Source of the DNA: Fonsecaea monophora
Taxonomy: Eukaryota > Ascomycota > Eurotiomycetes > Chaetothyriales > Herpotrichiellaceae
DNA length: 32,684 bases
Assembly: GCF_001642475.1 (NCBI RefSeq)
Contig: NW_019174120.1
Location: 1 to 32,684, forward strand
Direction: 5' to 3'
Position numbers and translations under genes: made by a program. Position 1 is the first letter of the stretch. Every line of letters begins with the position of its first letter. The notes below the pieces were generated by a model. That model saw only the letters and a list, made by a program, of their open reading frames with translations, made no database searches and was not told the DNA's origin. Shown here one piece after another: positions 9,358-19,001 of this stretch.

Positions 9358-10637
9358 TCAACCCGGGGAGGTGGCGGGCTCCCAATATGCAGCGACAACC
9401 ACGTCCCCCAAACCTTGCGACTCCAGGTCGAGAGTCCACCTGGTAGCTTTGCCCTTGATGAGAATTCGTGAGCCTGGACGCACGCCAGACCACGAGTGGT
9501 CGAGGCTGGAGCGTCTGCTGCCACCACCGCCGCCACCACTACCGGGTCTCTCGTGCTGCTGTTCCGGCAGAAGCCACCGGTGGCCCTGGTCATCGGACAC
9601 GAGGACGAACCGGCCACTAGCGTCCTTCTCGACCTGGGCTACCCGGAGCGTTTCCTCTGCGAGGGATTCAGCGTGGGACTCTCGCGTCGCGATGTCCAGC
9701 ACCCAACTCCGGACTAGCGACGCGCTGCCGCCAGGGAGATAGTCCCTCTTGCCGCGGCGGCGCGAGGGCGAGAAGATGTCCGGGAGGACGGGTCCACTGC
9801 CGCTGCCGGTCGATGCACGCGCGACGGGGTCGTCTGGGCTGGGTGGTTTGAAGACGGTCCTCGAGACGACGGGGCTGTGTAGAGTCAAGCCTCGAGCACT
9901 CGTGGGGATGGGCCTGAAGCGGGGAATCCTGCTCGACGAGTCGTTGAATGCCGCTGTCGGCCTTCTAGGCGGGCCGCTGCCGTCGTCGTCTAGATCGGAC
10001 AGCGAGGTGGGAGAGTCGGCGTCGATCTGGAAACTAGTCTCATCCAGGTCGTGGTGTTCTGGGGAAGAGGAGGAGATGGCGATGGGCGCAGCACTGACGT
10101 TAGTTCCATGGTGAGATACCTTGCGTCGTTTGGTGACTGGGCCGGGATCTCTCAGTCGATGCTGTAGAGGTGATGATAATTCGTTTCCGGGGTCATGGTC
10201 ATCTTCTTCCACGTCCTCCGCCACACGAGCCCCTCGACTATACAGCGGTGAGAGTGTTGGATGGGTTTCGTCGTCATCGAAATCAAGTATATCTCCCCCG
10301 CTAGCAGTAGCGATTAAGCGGTCCTTTGACGAAATCGCCGAGTCGACCTCGTCGTCGTCATCAAAGTTGATCTGAATATCATCCCTGACCGTCGGGGTCG
10401 CACGTTGAAACCGTGGTGTGGCGGCGAACGAAGAAGGGGTCGCAGAGGGTGGCTGTGTGGAGCGTGAGCTCTGGAACGGGTTCCTACGGACAGAGAAAGG
10501 GGCAGTTGTCTTTGCCGAGGACGAAGTCGACGGAGGCAGGAAACGCCTTGTTGGTGCAGGTGTCTGAGACTTTTGTCAACACAGCTGAGCCAGCTCACCA
10601 GAGCGGGGATCACCGTTACATTTTCAGGTTCTGGCAT
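9358..10637 (-). CDS. Unrecognised protein, probably nuclear, OB-fold-like C-terminus
   Basis: Two exons, 10637-10620 (six codons, MPEPEN) and 10563-9358, encode about 407 residues. The 56-nt intron starts GTAACG and ends TCTCAG, phase 0. The long exon is open through the Asp-rich segment and well upstream of its first internal GTG, so the spliced ATG is preferred. The N-terminal two thirds is low-complexity: Pro/Thr/Ser, acidic runs (NFDDDDEVD, DFDDDE), and a basic KRRK that could be a nuclear localisation signal. The last 130 residues look folded, with beta-strand-like segments SWVLDIATRE, GRFVLVSDDQGHRWLLPE, GSRILIKGKATRWTLDL and DVVVAAYWE, interrupted by a Gly/Ser-rich loop. That order resembles an OB-fold, which would suggest nucleic-acid or complex binding; this is inference only. 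I do not recognise a family. Confidence 0.8.
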
Positions 10638-10957
10638 GATTCAGTAGCATCTTGACCATCACCACCATAGAATGATTCAGGCGAATTGACCGATACATCA
10701 GACTGGAGGCAGCTAGCTATTGAGGGTTTGTTGAAAGCAATGATCGTCAAGATCCTTTGAAGGGTTGGTGGTGGTCACGTGGGGTATCTAGAAGTATGTA
10801 AAAGTACCGAGAATGAGCACGAGATATTTGTGCGAAAAGCCATTCCCATTCCATGGCTCCATATCCATTCCCCGTCATTAAATGTTACATGTACATATGC
10901 GTTATGCTTCCCATATTTTCGTGTCCTTTGGAGCTGCATCAAAATATTGACAATGTC
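10638..10957. promoter_or_regulatory. Intergenic region upstream of the OB-fold-like gene
   Basis: 320 bp between two minus-strand genes. CACGTG within GTCACGTGGG is at 10776-10781, about 140 bp upstream of the ATG at 10637. The right half is AT-rich and should be the 3' UTR of the next gene. No gene is seen. Confidence 0.4.
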
Positions 10958-11728
10958 TCACTTTTCTTTTCCGCCATAAGTCTGATCCAAGTACGAGTCC
11001 AGGTCAGCCTCGTAACGGCTTGTCCTTCTTGACAAGCCAGATTCCTGCTTTTCCTCTCGCCGACGTTGAGCAGCCTCCTCGGTGAATGGCCTTCGGATAT
11101 CGAGGCCGTCATTGTAACCCAACCGATCACGATTTGGGGGTTCCCCTCGTTCTTCTTGGTAGTTGCTTTGTAGGGGTTGCGCTTGGGGGTTGGCTCGTTT
11201 TCCGTTATCAACACGCCCGCTGTTGTTCGCGATGCCTGGTTCGAAGATTCCACTTGCACCTAGAAAGATGCAGCGATTCCAGTAGGGGTCATTCCGTGTG
11301 TTGTAATCCAATGGTCCTCCGCGCCGCACTGGGCGCAAGAGCTTGGCTGCTGAGGAGCACCGCACACAGTATTTGTGCGCACATCCAAACGTTGGCCGGC
11401 TGGGGCCGGGCAAGGGATGTAGAATAGCGAGCCGGGTGAAGAAGCATGGGCATGTATGCCAATTTGTGCGCTTATAAAGCTTGAGGGATGGCAAAGCTAG
11501 TGGGTTAGGTTGGGATTGCCCCTGGCCTGCGTCTTTACGGGAGGACTTGTACGGCCGTTTTGAAAGGTAGGAGAAGAGAATTTTTGCATCCGCAGAAGCA
11601 TTTGGGGTAACATCTTGCGGCGACGCATAATCGAAAGCTGTAATGGAGTGAAGGACAAAGGGACAAAGGGGGACCAGAAGATTGCACATGCCGCCAGATG
11701 CAAATTGCAGATTGCACGTACGAGGCAA
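10958..11728 (-). CDS. Probable protein-coding region, exon structure unresolved
   Basis: The minus frame ending at 10958 is open for 256 codons. Its last 100 residues look like real protein: charged, ending with EEAAQRRREEKQE, SRRTSRYEADLDSYLDQ and TYGGKEK. The more upstream part (including CxHKYCxRCSS) is less convincing, because a second frame over 11264-11480 is also open and also has Cys pairs. Possible splice signals on the minus strand are a CTAAC...CACTAG at about 11497-11512 and CTTTCTAG just before 11261. A strong donor, GTAAGT (11849-11844), follows a 69-codon open frame starting at ATG 12056. Which exons join is not decidable by eye. I recognise no family and give no function. Confidence 0.4.
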   Translation of the reverse strand: MPRTCNLQFASGGMCNLLVPLCPFVLHSITAFDYASPQDVTPNASADAKILFSYLSKRPYKSSRKDAGQGQSQPNPLALPSLKLYKRTNWHTCPCFFTRLAILHPLPGPSRPTFGCAHKYCVRCSSAAKLLRPVRRGGPLDYNTRNDPYWNRCIFLGASGIFEPGIANNSGRVDNGKRANPQAQPLQSNYQEERGEPPNRDRLGYNDGLDIRRPFTEEAAQRRREEKQESGLSRRTSRYEADLDSYLDQTYGGKEK

Positions 11729-13680
11729 GGCTGAAGGTGCGTTGCGGTAAGGATTTGGATACCTTGAGGGGTTTGACAGTTGAGAGATATTAAGAAAGTA
11801 GAAGATGATAACATCTTCTCAGAAGCGCCGGCCGACGAGGTCAACTTACATGTTTATTGGCGGGCGCAGGCAGACAACAAAGGAGTGAGACTTGAGGGTT
11901 GAGGCACGAGGAAAGAGACCCAAAGTCCCCGAAGCCTGACAAAAGGACTTGGGAAGGCAGACCGGTTGTAGCCAGAGACGAATAGCAGGGAAGGTCGACG
12001 ATTGGTTCAAGCAGCCAAGGCAAGGCAGACGGGTGCCTAAAGGGTTCCAAGGGCATTGATGCTTTGAGTCATTTGGACGTTGATCGAGCCTGGGACCTTC
12101 TTGTCATGCCACGGCCACCTCGTGAAGACGGGTGTGGCCTCTTGTTCAGCTGAGAAAGTTGATCTTGGGCATCGAAAGGTTTGGTAAGAGAGGTTTGTTG
12201 GTTGAGTCACTTATCGTGGTGCCATATTGTTTTGTATTAGTCTTCAAAACCGTGCACCCTCAATTGAGGGAAATATGAGACTAGGTCCCGAGAGACAAGA
12301 GAATGTTGATGCTTAGAAGAAAAGCATGAGAGGAGTAGTGACCTTGCAAAGAGGAGATGGAAGGGTGGGATAGAGAGAAGGATGGGAGGAGCGTGAGGCG
12401 TAGGGCGGATGGGGGCTAAACGGGAAATGGCGAGATAGGGCAAGAGGCTTAGAAGAGGGAGATCTACTTAGCCGACCACCGACGACACCCCCACGGTCTC
12501 CCCAGGAATATGCTTGTACTGTAACTGTACTGAGTAGGTGCTTGGCAATCAGTGTGCGAGGTACCTTTACAGTAGGTGCTTCAGCGTGCTCATAGGTACT
12601 TGTATGGCTATGAATAAGCCCGGGGGCAGCCGTAACCAACCGACTCCTCCGAATCCATATTTCCATTCTTGATCCCAGCCTGCAACGGAACCAGGAGGAT
12701 GTCCGGGACCCTCCATCAATCAGCCTGATGGCCTGCGCTTTTCACTCTTGATGCTTCAACCACTTGAGCTCTTCCCTCTCCCCTTTTATTTGCAAACCGC
12801 CTGTTACTCGTTTGATATTCTCACAACTACCACCACAAGCAGATTACAGTCTGATTCCCGTGCTGGGTGAGACGAGATTGCTTCTTCACTCTTGACCGTG
12901 TAACCAGCAGCTGTCTGTCCTCGGTGGTGGCGGCGTCATGCATGATGCGTCCGGTATGGGGACCTTCGTATCTTCATTCACTTCGCTAAGATTGCGCACA
13001 TCTCACACCGTCTGCCAATGACAGTCAGGAATCCAGGGGGTCACGACATCCTCCAGGTAGCATCTCGACAAAACGACTCCCACATTTGCATCCATCGCGC
13101 GTCCAAAGAACCGTCTCACCGTTCCATGCCAGTCATCTCCACATTGACGGAGCTTATCTCTCCGCCAATTGGCACAGCGGCGATCCTCCCCTGCGCGGTC
13201 GTATCCGCCACAATGTCGATCTCACCAAACAGCTTTCCCCTCTATCCTTATGCTTAATCAAGAAGCTATTGAAGTGTCATCCAATCCTTTGCCTCGTAGG
13301 CAATCCTCGATGGTGAAAGTCACCTTCCAATTCCACACTTCCTCCGCCTCAATAATGCAAGGGCTAGCGATCGAAGGTGGATGCTTGTGTTCCGGATGCC
13401 ACCTTAATGCTTGTCTATCTCTCGGAGCTACGTCCAATGAGGCAGGATAGCAAATCATACGATGCTACATGACGTTGCTCTAGCTCTGTGAAGCGGACAT
13501 GGATGCACAAGGACCAGGCCTATGTGCCCGCTTCATTTGGATCGAGGCTCAGGAATAAAGATAAATACTCGCAGCTGCTGTTTCCAAGGAACCTCACTGC
13601 TTCTTTCGCTCTTCCTCGTCGCTCGTTCTCGTCGTTGGGTTGGTCGGTCTCGTGTGTCACCCCCAACCAGAGTCCAAAGC
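11729..13680. other. Mostly non-coding region before the sedolisin gene
   Basis: Nearly 2 kb. The left end may hold 5' exons or leader of the unresolved minus-strand gene (candidate ATG at 12056, donor at 11849). From about 12060 to 13500 I see only short overlapping ORFs on both strands without domains. The right end is the promoter and leader of the sedolisin gene. Confidence 0.4.
13557..13569 (+). promoter_or_regulatory. TATA-like element of the sedolisin gene
   Basis: An AT-rich block, ATAAAGATAAATA, lies 112 bp upstream of the ATG at 13681 in otherwise mixed sequence, followed by a pyrimidine-rich leader. It also contains AGATAA, a GATA-factor-type site. Position and composition fit a TATA box; nothing here proves use. 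Confidence 0.35.
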
Positions 13681-15686
13681 ATGGCCCATCTTCAAGCATC
13701 CACCATGCTTGCTACAGCACTGTCTCTTCTGGGCTGCTTCCAACCCTCTCTCGTTGCTGCTGGTCCTGTTACCCGTCGCTCCGACCTAATCGTCAAAGAC
13801 TTCCACCCTGCTCCGAGGGCCTGGTCCAATCTGGGGCCCGCGCCAGGTGATCATCTGATCCATCTGACCATTGGTCTTTCGCAGAGTCGCTTCGATGAGC
13901 TTGAACGCCACCTTTATGAAGGTACCACATCTAGACCTGCAGCATCGTCGATTGAGCTGACCCCTTGCTAGTCTCTGACCCGTCACATGCCCGTTACGGC
14001 CAGCATTTGTCGGCTGAGGAAGTCTACGACCTGGTGAAACCTTCAGTTGACACCTCCGCCGCCGTCCACGAGTGGCTGCATGAATATGGTGTTGACGTTG
14101 AGCAACTCACCTACAGCCCGGCCAGGGACTGGATCACCGTCTCCCTGCCGGTCTCAGCCGTTGAGGATATGCTGAACACAGACTACTCTGTCTGGGAACA
14201 TCCCGATGGCTCGACCCTTGTCCGCACCGAAGGGTATTCTCTCCCGCACTATGTCCACGAGCATATCAGCACGATCCAGCCAACAAATTCGTGGGCTCGA
14301 CTTGAGGGCCACAGAACACGAAGCGAGATCAGGAAGCGCTCGTTGGTCACCAAGCGCAGCTCTCATGTGCTCGAAGCTGCAGACACTTACTCACCCCCTG
14401 ATTCGATTCCCCTGCCCGCGAATTCTACCATTTTTGCCGCATGTAATTTCACGTCGGTGACACCAGACTGCCTGCGGACCCTGTATGGCACCCTTGATTA
14501 CGAGGTCAAGGCAGCCGGTAAGAACAAGATGGCCCACACGAATTACTTGGAGGAGGCCACCAACCGCTCGGACATCAACCTGTTCTTGTCAAAGTTTCGA
14601 CCCGAGGCGGCTGCCTATGCCTTTGAGTTCGAGGCCATTTCCATTGCAGGCGGCGTTATAGATAATGGCACCAATGTCGCCGCGGAGGGAAGAGACAGAG
14701 AGGCAAACCTGGATGCTGAGTATATGATTGGAATTGGCTACCCAACACCGTTATTTGCATACCATACCGGTGGGAGAAACCCGACGTTTGTGCCCGACTT
14801 GGTGACACCCGACAACAGCGATGAGCCCTTCCTGGTGTGGGCCAATTATATGGCAGGGCTGCCGGATGATGAGGTGCCTCAAGTCATTTCCACCTCCTAT
14901 GGAGACGACGAGCAAACTATGAGTCGGTCTTACGCCCAAGCAGCCTGCAATCAATTCGCACAGCTAGGAGCACGGGGCGTATCACTATTCTTTTCCAGTG
15001 GTGATGCTGGTGTTGGAGGCGATGGACAATGTTTCAGCAACGTGGACAATACTACAGCCATGTTTCTTCCCTCTTTTCCAGCGAGTTGCCCGTACGTCAC
15101 CGCCGTTGGAGCGACAACCGGCTTTCCTGAATCGGCTGCCTGGAGGAAGCTGTCTTCCGGCGGCATCTTTACCAGTGGAGCGGGCTTCAGCAACTATTTC
15201 GACCTGCCCGCCTACCAAGCCGAGACTGTGAATACATACGTGGACGACCTTGGAGGGCTCTATGACGGGCTCTATAATACATCGGGTAAGTTTCTTGGCT
15301 TCAGCTATACAGATTTGGCCTGCTGACGCTCCTTTTCTTTCCTTTTAGGACGCGCCTACCCCGATCTTTCCTGCATTGGACAAGTCTTTCCCGTTACGTG
15401 GAATGGTAGCACACTCAACCTCGTCGGCACTTCTGGGTCTTCGCCCATCTGCGCAGCTGTTTTCTCGCTGTTGAATGATGCGTTGATCTCGGAGGGACGC
15501 CCACCCATGGGTTTCCTCAATCCATGGTTGTACAAGTGGGGTCACACCCTCTTTACCGATGTCACGAATGGCACGTCTGCTGGCTGCAATACGACTGGTT
15601 TCCCTGCGACCCCTGGGTGGGATGCTGTGACCGGCTGGGGAACGCCATTCCTCCCAAAACTGCTCGAGGCTTTCGGTTTGAAGTAA
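13681..15686 (+). CDS. Secreted sedolisin (S53), tripeptidyl-peptidase-like
   Basis: Three exons, 13681-13921, 13972-15285 and 15349-15686, encode about 630 residues. Introns are GTACCA...GCTAG and GTAAGT...TTTTAG, both phase 1. A hydrophobic signal peptide covers roughly residues 1-28 (MLATALSLLGC within it). The pro-domain has the family motif SDPSHARYGQHLS and ends near the dibasic stretches RKRS and TKRS, likely processing sites. The Ser-Glu-Asp catalytic set is visible: E324 and D328 in REANLDAEY, D425 in SSGDAGVG (oxyanion Asp), and S547 in VGTSGSSP. The C-terminal calcium-binding region is seen as DVTNGT...GWDAVTGWGTP. It would remove tripeptides from protein N-termini at acidic pH outside the cell. 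Several Asn-x-Ser/Thr sites fit secretion. A second in-frame ATG at 13705 is possible but the first gives a normal signal peptide. Confidence 0.93.
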
Positions 15687-16310
15687 GAGATGGCCAATCA
15701 GACGAGCCCTGTACATAGGCACTTACAAGAAGAAGTGTGACAGGCATAGTAATGAGGAATGAAAACAGATCAATCTCCAGTTGCTTGTCGCTTTCCACCT
15801 TTCTTTGGCTTTTTCTGGCGTCCACGTCCTCGTATTACATCTATCGCCCTATGTGGGATTGACACGAGCAGAAGTCCACGTTCAGCCAAGTCGCCCCCGG
15901 CACTACTTGCTAGTGAGAGGTGAAGCCTCGGTGATGATCGTTGCTCGGAGCTGGCCGATACGCCTCCTCTTCATGGAAAAGCGCAAAGGTAATGATTGGC
16001 ATCACCTCCACTTGGATTGTGGGGTAAAATCGATAGACAACGTTGCATTGTCCACGACCGTCAAGGACAGAAAAGTCGATTGACGGCTTACAGGGTTTGC
16101 CGCCGACGAGGAGCGATGGATGTCTCACACAGGAAGAGAATGACATGATCCTCGGGGACCAGGCGGAACCAGTTTCACGCCGAATACCTCGAACTTTGCT
16201 CAAATCCCTATACCTCGTCGCCTGACTGAGATCCCCCTCCCCCTCTCACCCACCGAACACTACCTCCCATTGTCTCTTGAGCTGTGGCGACTCTTTCGCC
16301 TTCTCTCACC
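15687..16310. other. Intergenic region, sedolisin 3' end to oxygenase promoter
   Basis: 624 bp between two plus-strand genes. It should carry the sedolisin 3' UTR and the oxygenase promoter. The leader just before 16311 is pyrimidine-rich (CTCCCCCTCCCCCTCTC type), as is common upstream of fungal start sites. No gene is seen. Confidence 0.45.
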
Positions 16311-17549
16311 ATGAAATACAAGCAAGCCGTCCCCGTCACTGTCTCCCTGCGAGACCTCCAGTCCAACGCCGTCCCATTTAGCACGCTCCTGAACGCCTTC
16401 GGCCCAGATAGCCTGGGCATCCTCGTCGTGACGGACCTGCCCTCGACGTTTCCCCCGCTGCGACAAAAGGTCCTCGCCAACGCCTCGCGCCTCGCGCACC
16501 TCCCTCGGCCGGCCCTCCAGAACCTCACGAAGCCCAGCGCCAAGTACCTCGTCGGGTGGAGCCACGGGGTGGAAACGCTGCGACCCGGGGTGGTCGACAC
16601 CGCCAAGGGGAGCTACTACATCAACTGCGCGTTTTACAAGTCGCCGGCCCTGCAGTCCGCGGACGGGGACAAGTTCCCCGGGTTTGAGGAGTACACGGCG
16701 CCGAACGTGTGGCCGGGCCCAGAAGACATTCCGCGGTTTCAGAGCGATGCAGAGGACCTGATCCGGCTGATCATCGACACGGCCGTGCTGGTCGCGCGCG
16801 CGTGCGACCGCTTCGCCGAGCACGAGATCGACGGTTACGAGGCCGGGTATCTCGAAAAGGTGGTGAGGGGGAGCGAGACCACAAAGGCAAGGCTGTTGCA
16901 TTATTTCCCCTCCACTACCACTACCGCCACCAGTGCGACTGCGACTGCGACTACGCAGGCGGGCGTGAACGGCAGTGCGACGAATGGCGAGCATGTCTCT
17001 CGGGAAAAGAAGAACGAGGAAGAGCAAGATGACAATGGTCCAGAAATCGACGACTCTTGGTGCACCACGCACCTCGACCACGGGTGCCTGACGGGGCTCA
17101 CCTCGGCCATGTTTGTCGACGAGTCCGCATCTGCTTCCGCTCCCACTCCCAGCGCAGGAGGAACAGCATCCGACGAGGGACACAACGAGACGGACTACAA
17201 GCACGAATACGAATACACGGAGCTGCCCTCCTCCCCGGACCCGCAGTCGGGGCTGTACATACTCTCGCGCGCGGGGCAGGTCCACAAGGTGAGCATCCCG
17301 CGCGACGCGCTGGCCTTCCAGACCGGCGAGGCGCTCGAGCTCATCACCCGCGGCCGCTTCAAGGCCGTCCCGCACTTCGTCAAGGGCGTCGACGCGCGCA
17401 ACCTCGCCGATAACCAAAAGATGAGCATCGCCCGCAACACCTTGGCCGTCTTCACCCAGCCCAATTTGGACGAGCCTGTGGATTTGGAGACGGGCCTGAC
17501 CTTTGGCGAGTTCGCCAGGGGTGTCGTTAAGAGGAATACTGCGGGTTGA
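16311..17549 (+). CDS. Fe(II)/2-oxoglutarate-dependent oxygenase, IPNS/clavaminate-synthase-like
   Basis: A single exon of 412 residues. The ATG at 16311 has a good context (CACCATGA); the frame upstream lacks another ATG. The double-stranded beta-helix metal site is visible: H254 and D256 in TTHLDHG, distal H355 in AVPHFV, and R375 in SIARNTLAVFTQP, which would bind the co-substrate carboxylate. The N-terminal region matches the isopenicillin-N-synthase-like superfamily in layout (PSAKYLVGWSHGVE, GSYYINCAFYK). A low-complexity insert at about residues 202-248 (Thr/Ala/Ser, then acidic) separates the helical part from the HxD strand, and a second Ser/Ala-rich insert follows it; both are probably surface loops. 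The substrate is unknown. Coding GC is visibly higher than in neighbouring genes, and GC at third positions is high. Confidence 0.85.
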   Translation: MKYKQAVPVTVSLRDLQSNAVPFSTLLNAFGPDSLGILVVTDLPSTFPPLRQKVLANASRLAHLPRPALQNLTKPSAKYLVGWSHGVETLRPGVVDTAKGSYYINCAFYKSPALQSADGDKFPGFEEYTAPNVWPGPEDIPRFQSDAEDLIRLIIDTAVLVARACDRFAEHEIDGYEAGYLEKVVRGSETTKARLLHYFPSTTTTATSATATATTQAGVNGSATNGEHVSREKKNEEEQDDNGPEIDDSWCTTHLDHGCLTGLTSAMFVDESASASAPTPSAGGTASDEGHNETDYKHEYEYTELPSSPDPQSGLYILSRAGQVHKVSIPRDALAFQTGEALELITRGRFKAVPHFVKGVDARNLADNQKMSIARNTLAVFTQPNLDEPVDLETGLTFGEFARGVVKRNTAG

Positions 17550-18104
17550 GCCACGCAGAAGACCAATATGTAAAAGATCAAGGGGTTTCACAATGTGGAA
17601 AAAAAGGTGTGGGATCTGTGCCAAAAACATATGATTCTCGTTGGAGCAAAATCAATGTCCGCTTTTGTCGCGTATTGCTAAACCCCTGTCTTTCCAGCTT
17701 CGGTCATCTTACTTGCCCATAGATTAATTTCATACCCGTACCATATGTTTGCCCTTCACTCGCCTTGTCGAATGATTACCTCAACCCAGGTTCCCACGCT
17801 TGCTCAACAAGTTTAACCCTCGATAGAAGAACCCAAGCACCCATGTTCCGTGGTAAAGTTGATGGTGAATGAATTCGCCAAACGCCGCCGACATTGAAGA
17901 CCAGTCCAATTGTCAGAATTCGTCAAAACGCCTCGCTTTAACGATGAGTTTCCGTGCCTGCCGCATATTCTAAGGATCAAAGCATATTCAGTCGTACTTT
18001 TTGACAAAACACGCAGGAAAGTAAAAACAGAACCAGCCGCAATAACATCGCATTCCAGGAGAGTGTCGATGGGATGTGGAAGGACGTTGTGGAAAAACAT
18101 AGCT
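17550..18104. other. Convergent 3' region
   Basis: 555 bp between the stop of the plus-strand oxygenase and the stop of the minus-strand gene. It is more AT-rich than the flanking coding DNA and should hold both 3' UTRs. No gene is seen. Confidence 0.5.
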
Positions 18105-19001
18105 TCACCTGGCCGCTTCTGTTTGTGATCGCCGTGCGAAAATCGACAGGGATGCGCCGTCGACAGACACGTGAGTGCTATCGGTCTCTACCAGGTCAAG
18201 ATGGCTGGCTTCGTGGTATGAATCTTCTTGAGATTGGGGAGTAGGGGACCGTGATAAGGTTTCAGTACCCCCGCCCGCTTGTTGAATGGCTCTCAGTGTC
18301 TCCGGCTCCAGATTTCGGATGGCAGTCATGATCAGGTCAATGTCAATTTCGTCGTACCGCTCCAAAATTTCTGTAAGCCACTCCTCCCATGCTTGGTTGA
18401 TGGCCGAAGGATCCCCTCGCAGGCGAGATTGCATAGCATCACGTAGCAAATGGATAAACCCTTCTTCTGGTACTGATGTGAGAGTGTCCACATCTTTGAT
18501 CTTGCCTTGTCCTTTTTCCGGAGTTGCTACGAGTGTCTCGCTATCCGAAGACACCCGGTCGACTGAGGCTGGCCGCGATGAATCTTCGAAGATTGCCCTG
18601 GGACCATTTCCAGGCAATGCCGCAACGACATCATCGGCTGTAGTAGTCCTGACCTCGACACCTGCCTCACGTTCGTATCTCTCCTTGGCCGCTCTTGTTC
18701 CTTCCCATTGACACAAAGTCAGGATCTCGTCGGCTGTCAGCCCCAATTCGTCGAAGACGCGGAAAAGACGTTTATGCCAGGGATATCTGGACAGTCGACG
18801 GCGGTGAGGGGGGAAAGTGTAGTCGAGGCCAGGGTATTGTGCTTCTAGGGTGTCGAGCGCCCCGTAATAGTTCTGTACTTCAACCCGAACCTCACCCACG
18901 ATATTACGTTGGATATGAGCATAGAAGGAGACCGGATCCCCTGGCTTCGGTTTGGGAAACGTCCTCTGAAAGATCAACTCTGGAATGCATGGTTTTCTCA
19001 T
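18105..19001 (-). CDS. Unrecognised fungal protein, 298 residues
   Basis: One exon. An in-frame TAG lies three codons upstream of the ATG at 19001, so this is the first possible start. Residues about 70-115 form the part that looks most folded: a Trp-containing basic motif (RRRLSRYPWHKRLFR), then ELGLTADEILTLCQWEGT and an Arg/Glu helix (AAKERYERE), which together suggest a small helical, perhaps helix-turn-helix-like, module. Residues about 120-175 are Ser/Asp-rich and probably disordered. A second helical block covers about 180-245 (HLLRDAMQSRLR, WEEWLTEILERYDEIDID). There is no signal peptide or membrane span. I do not recognise the family and infer no function. It is divergent from the Artemis-like gene over 1.4 kb. 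Confidence 0.75.
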   Translation of the reverse strand: MRKPCIPELIFQRTFPKPKPGDPVSFYAHIQRNIVGEVRVEVQNYYGALDTLEAQYPGLDYTFPPHRRRLSRYPWHKRLFRVFDELGLTADEILTLCQWEGTRAAKERYEREAGVEVRTTTADDVVAALPGNGPRAIFEDSSRPASVDRVSSDSETLVATPEKGQGKIKDVDTLTSVPEEGFIHLLRDAMQSRLRGDPSAINQAWEEWLTEILERYDEIDIDLIMTAIRNLEPETLRAIQQAGGGTETLSRSPTPQSQEDSYHEASHLDLVETDSTHVSVDGASLSIFARRSQTEAAR

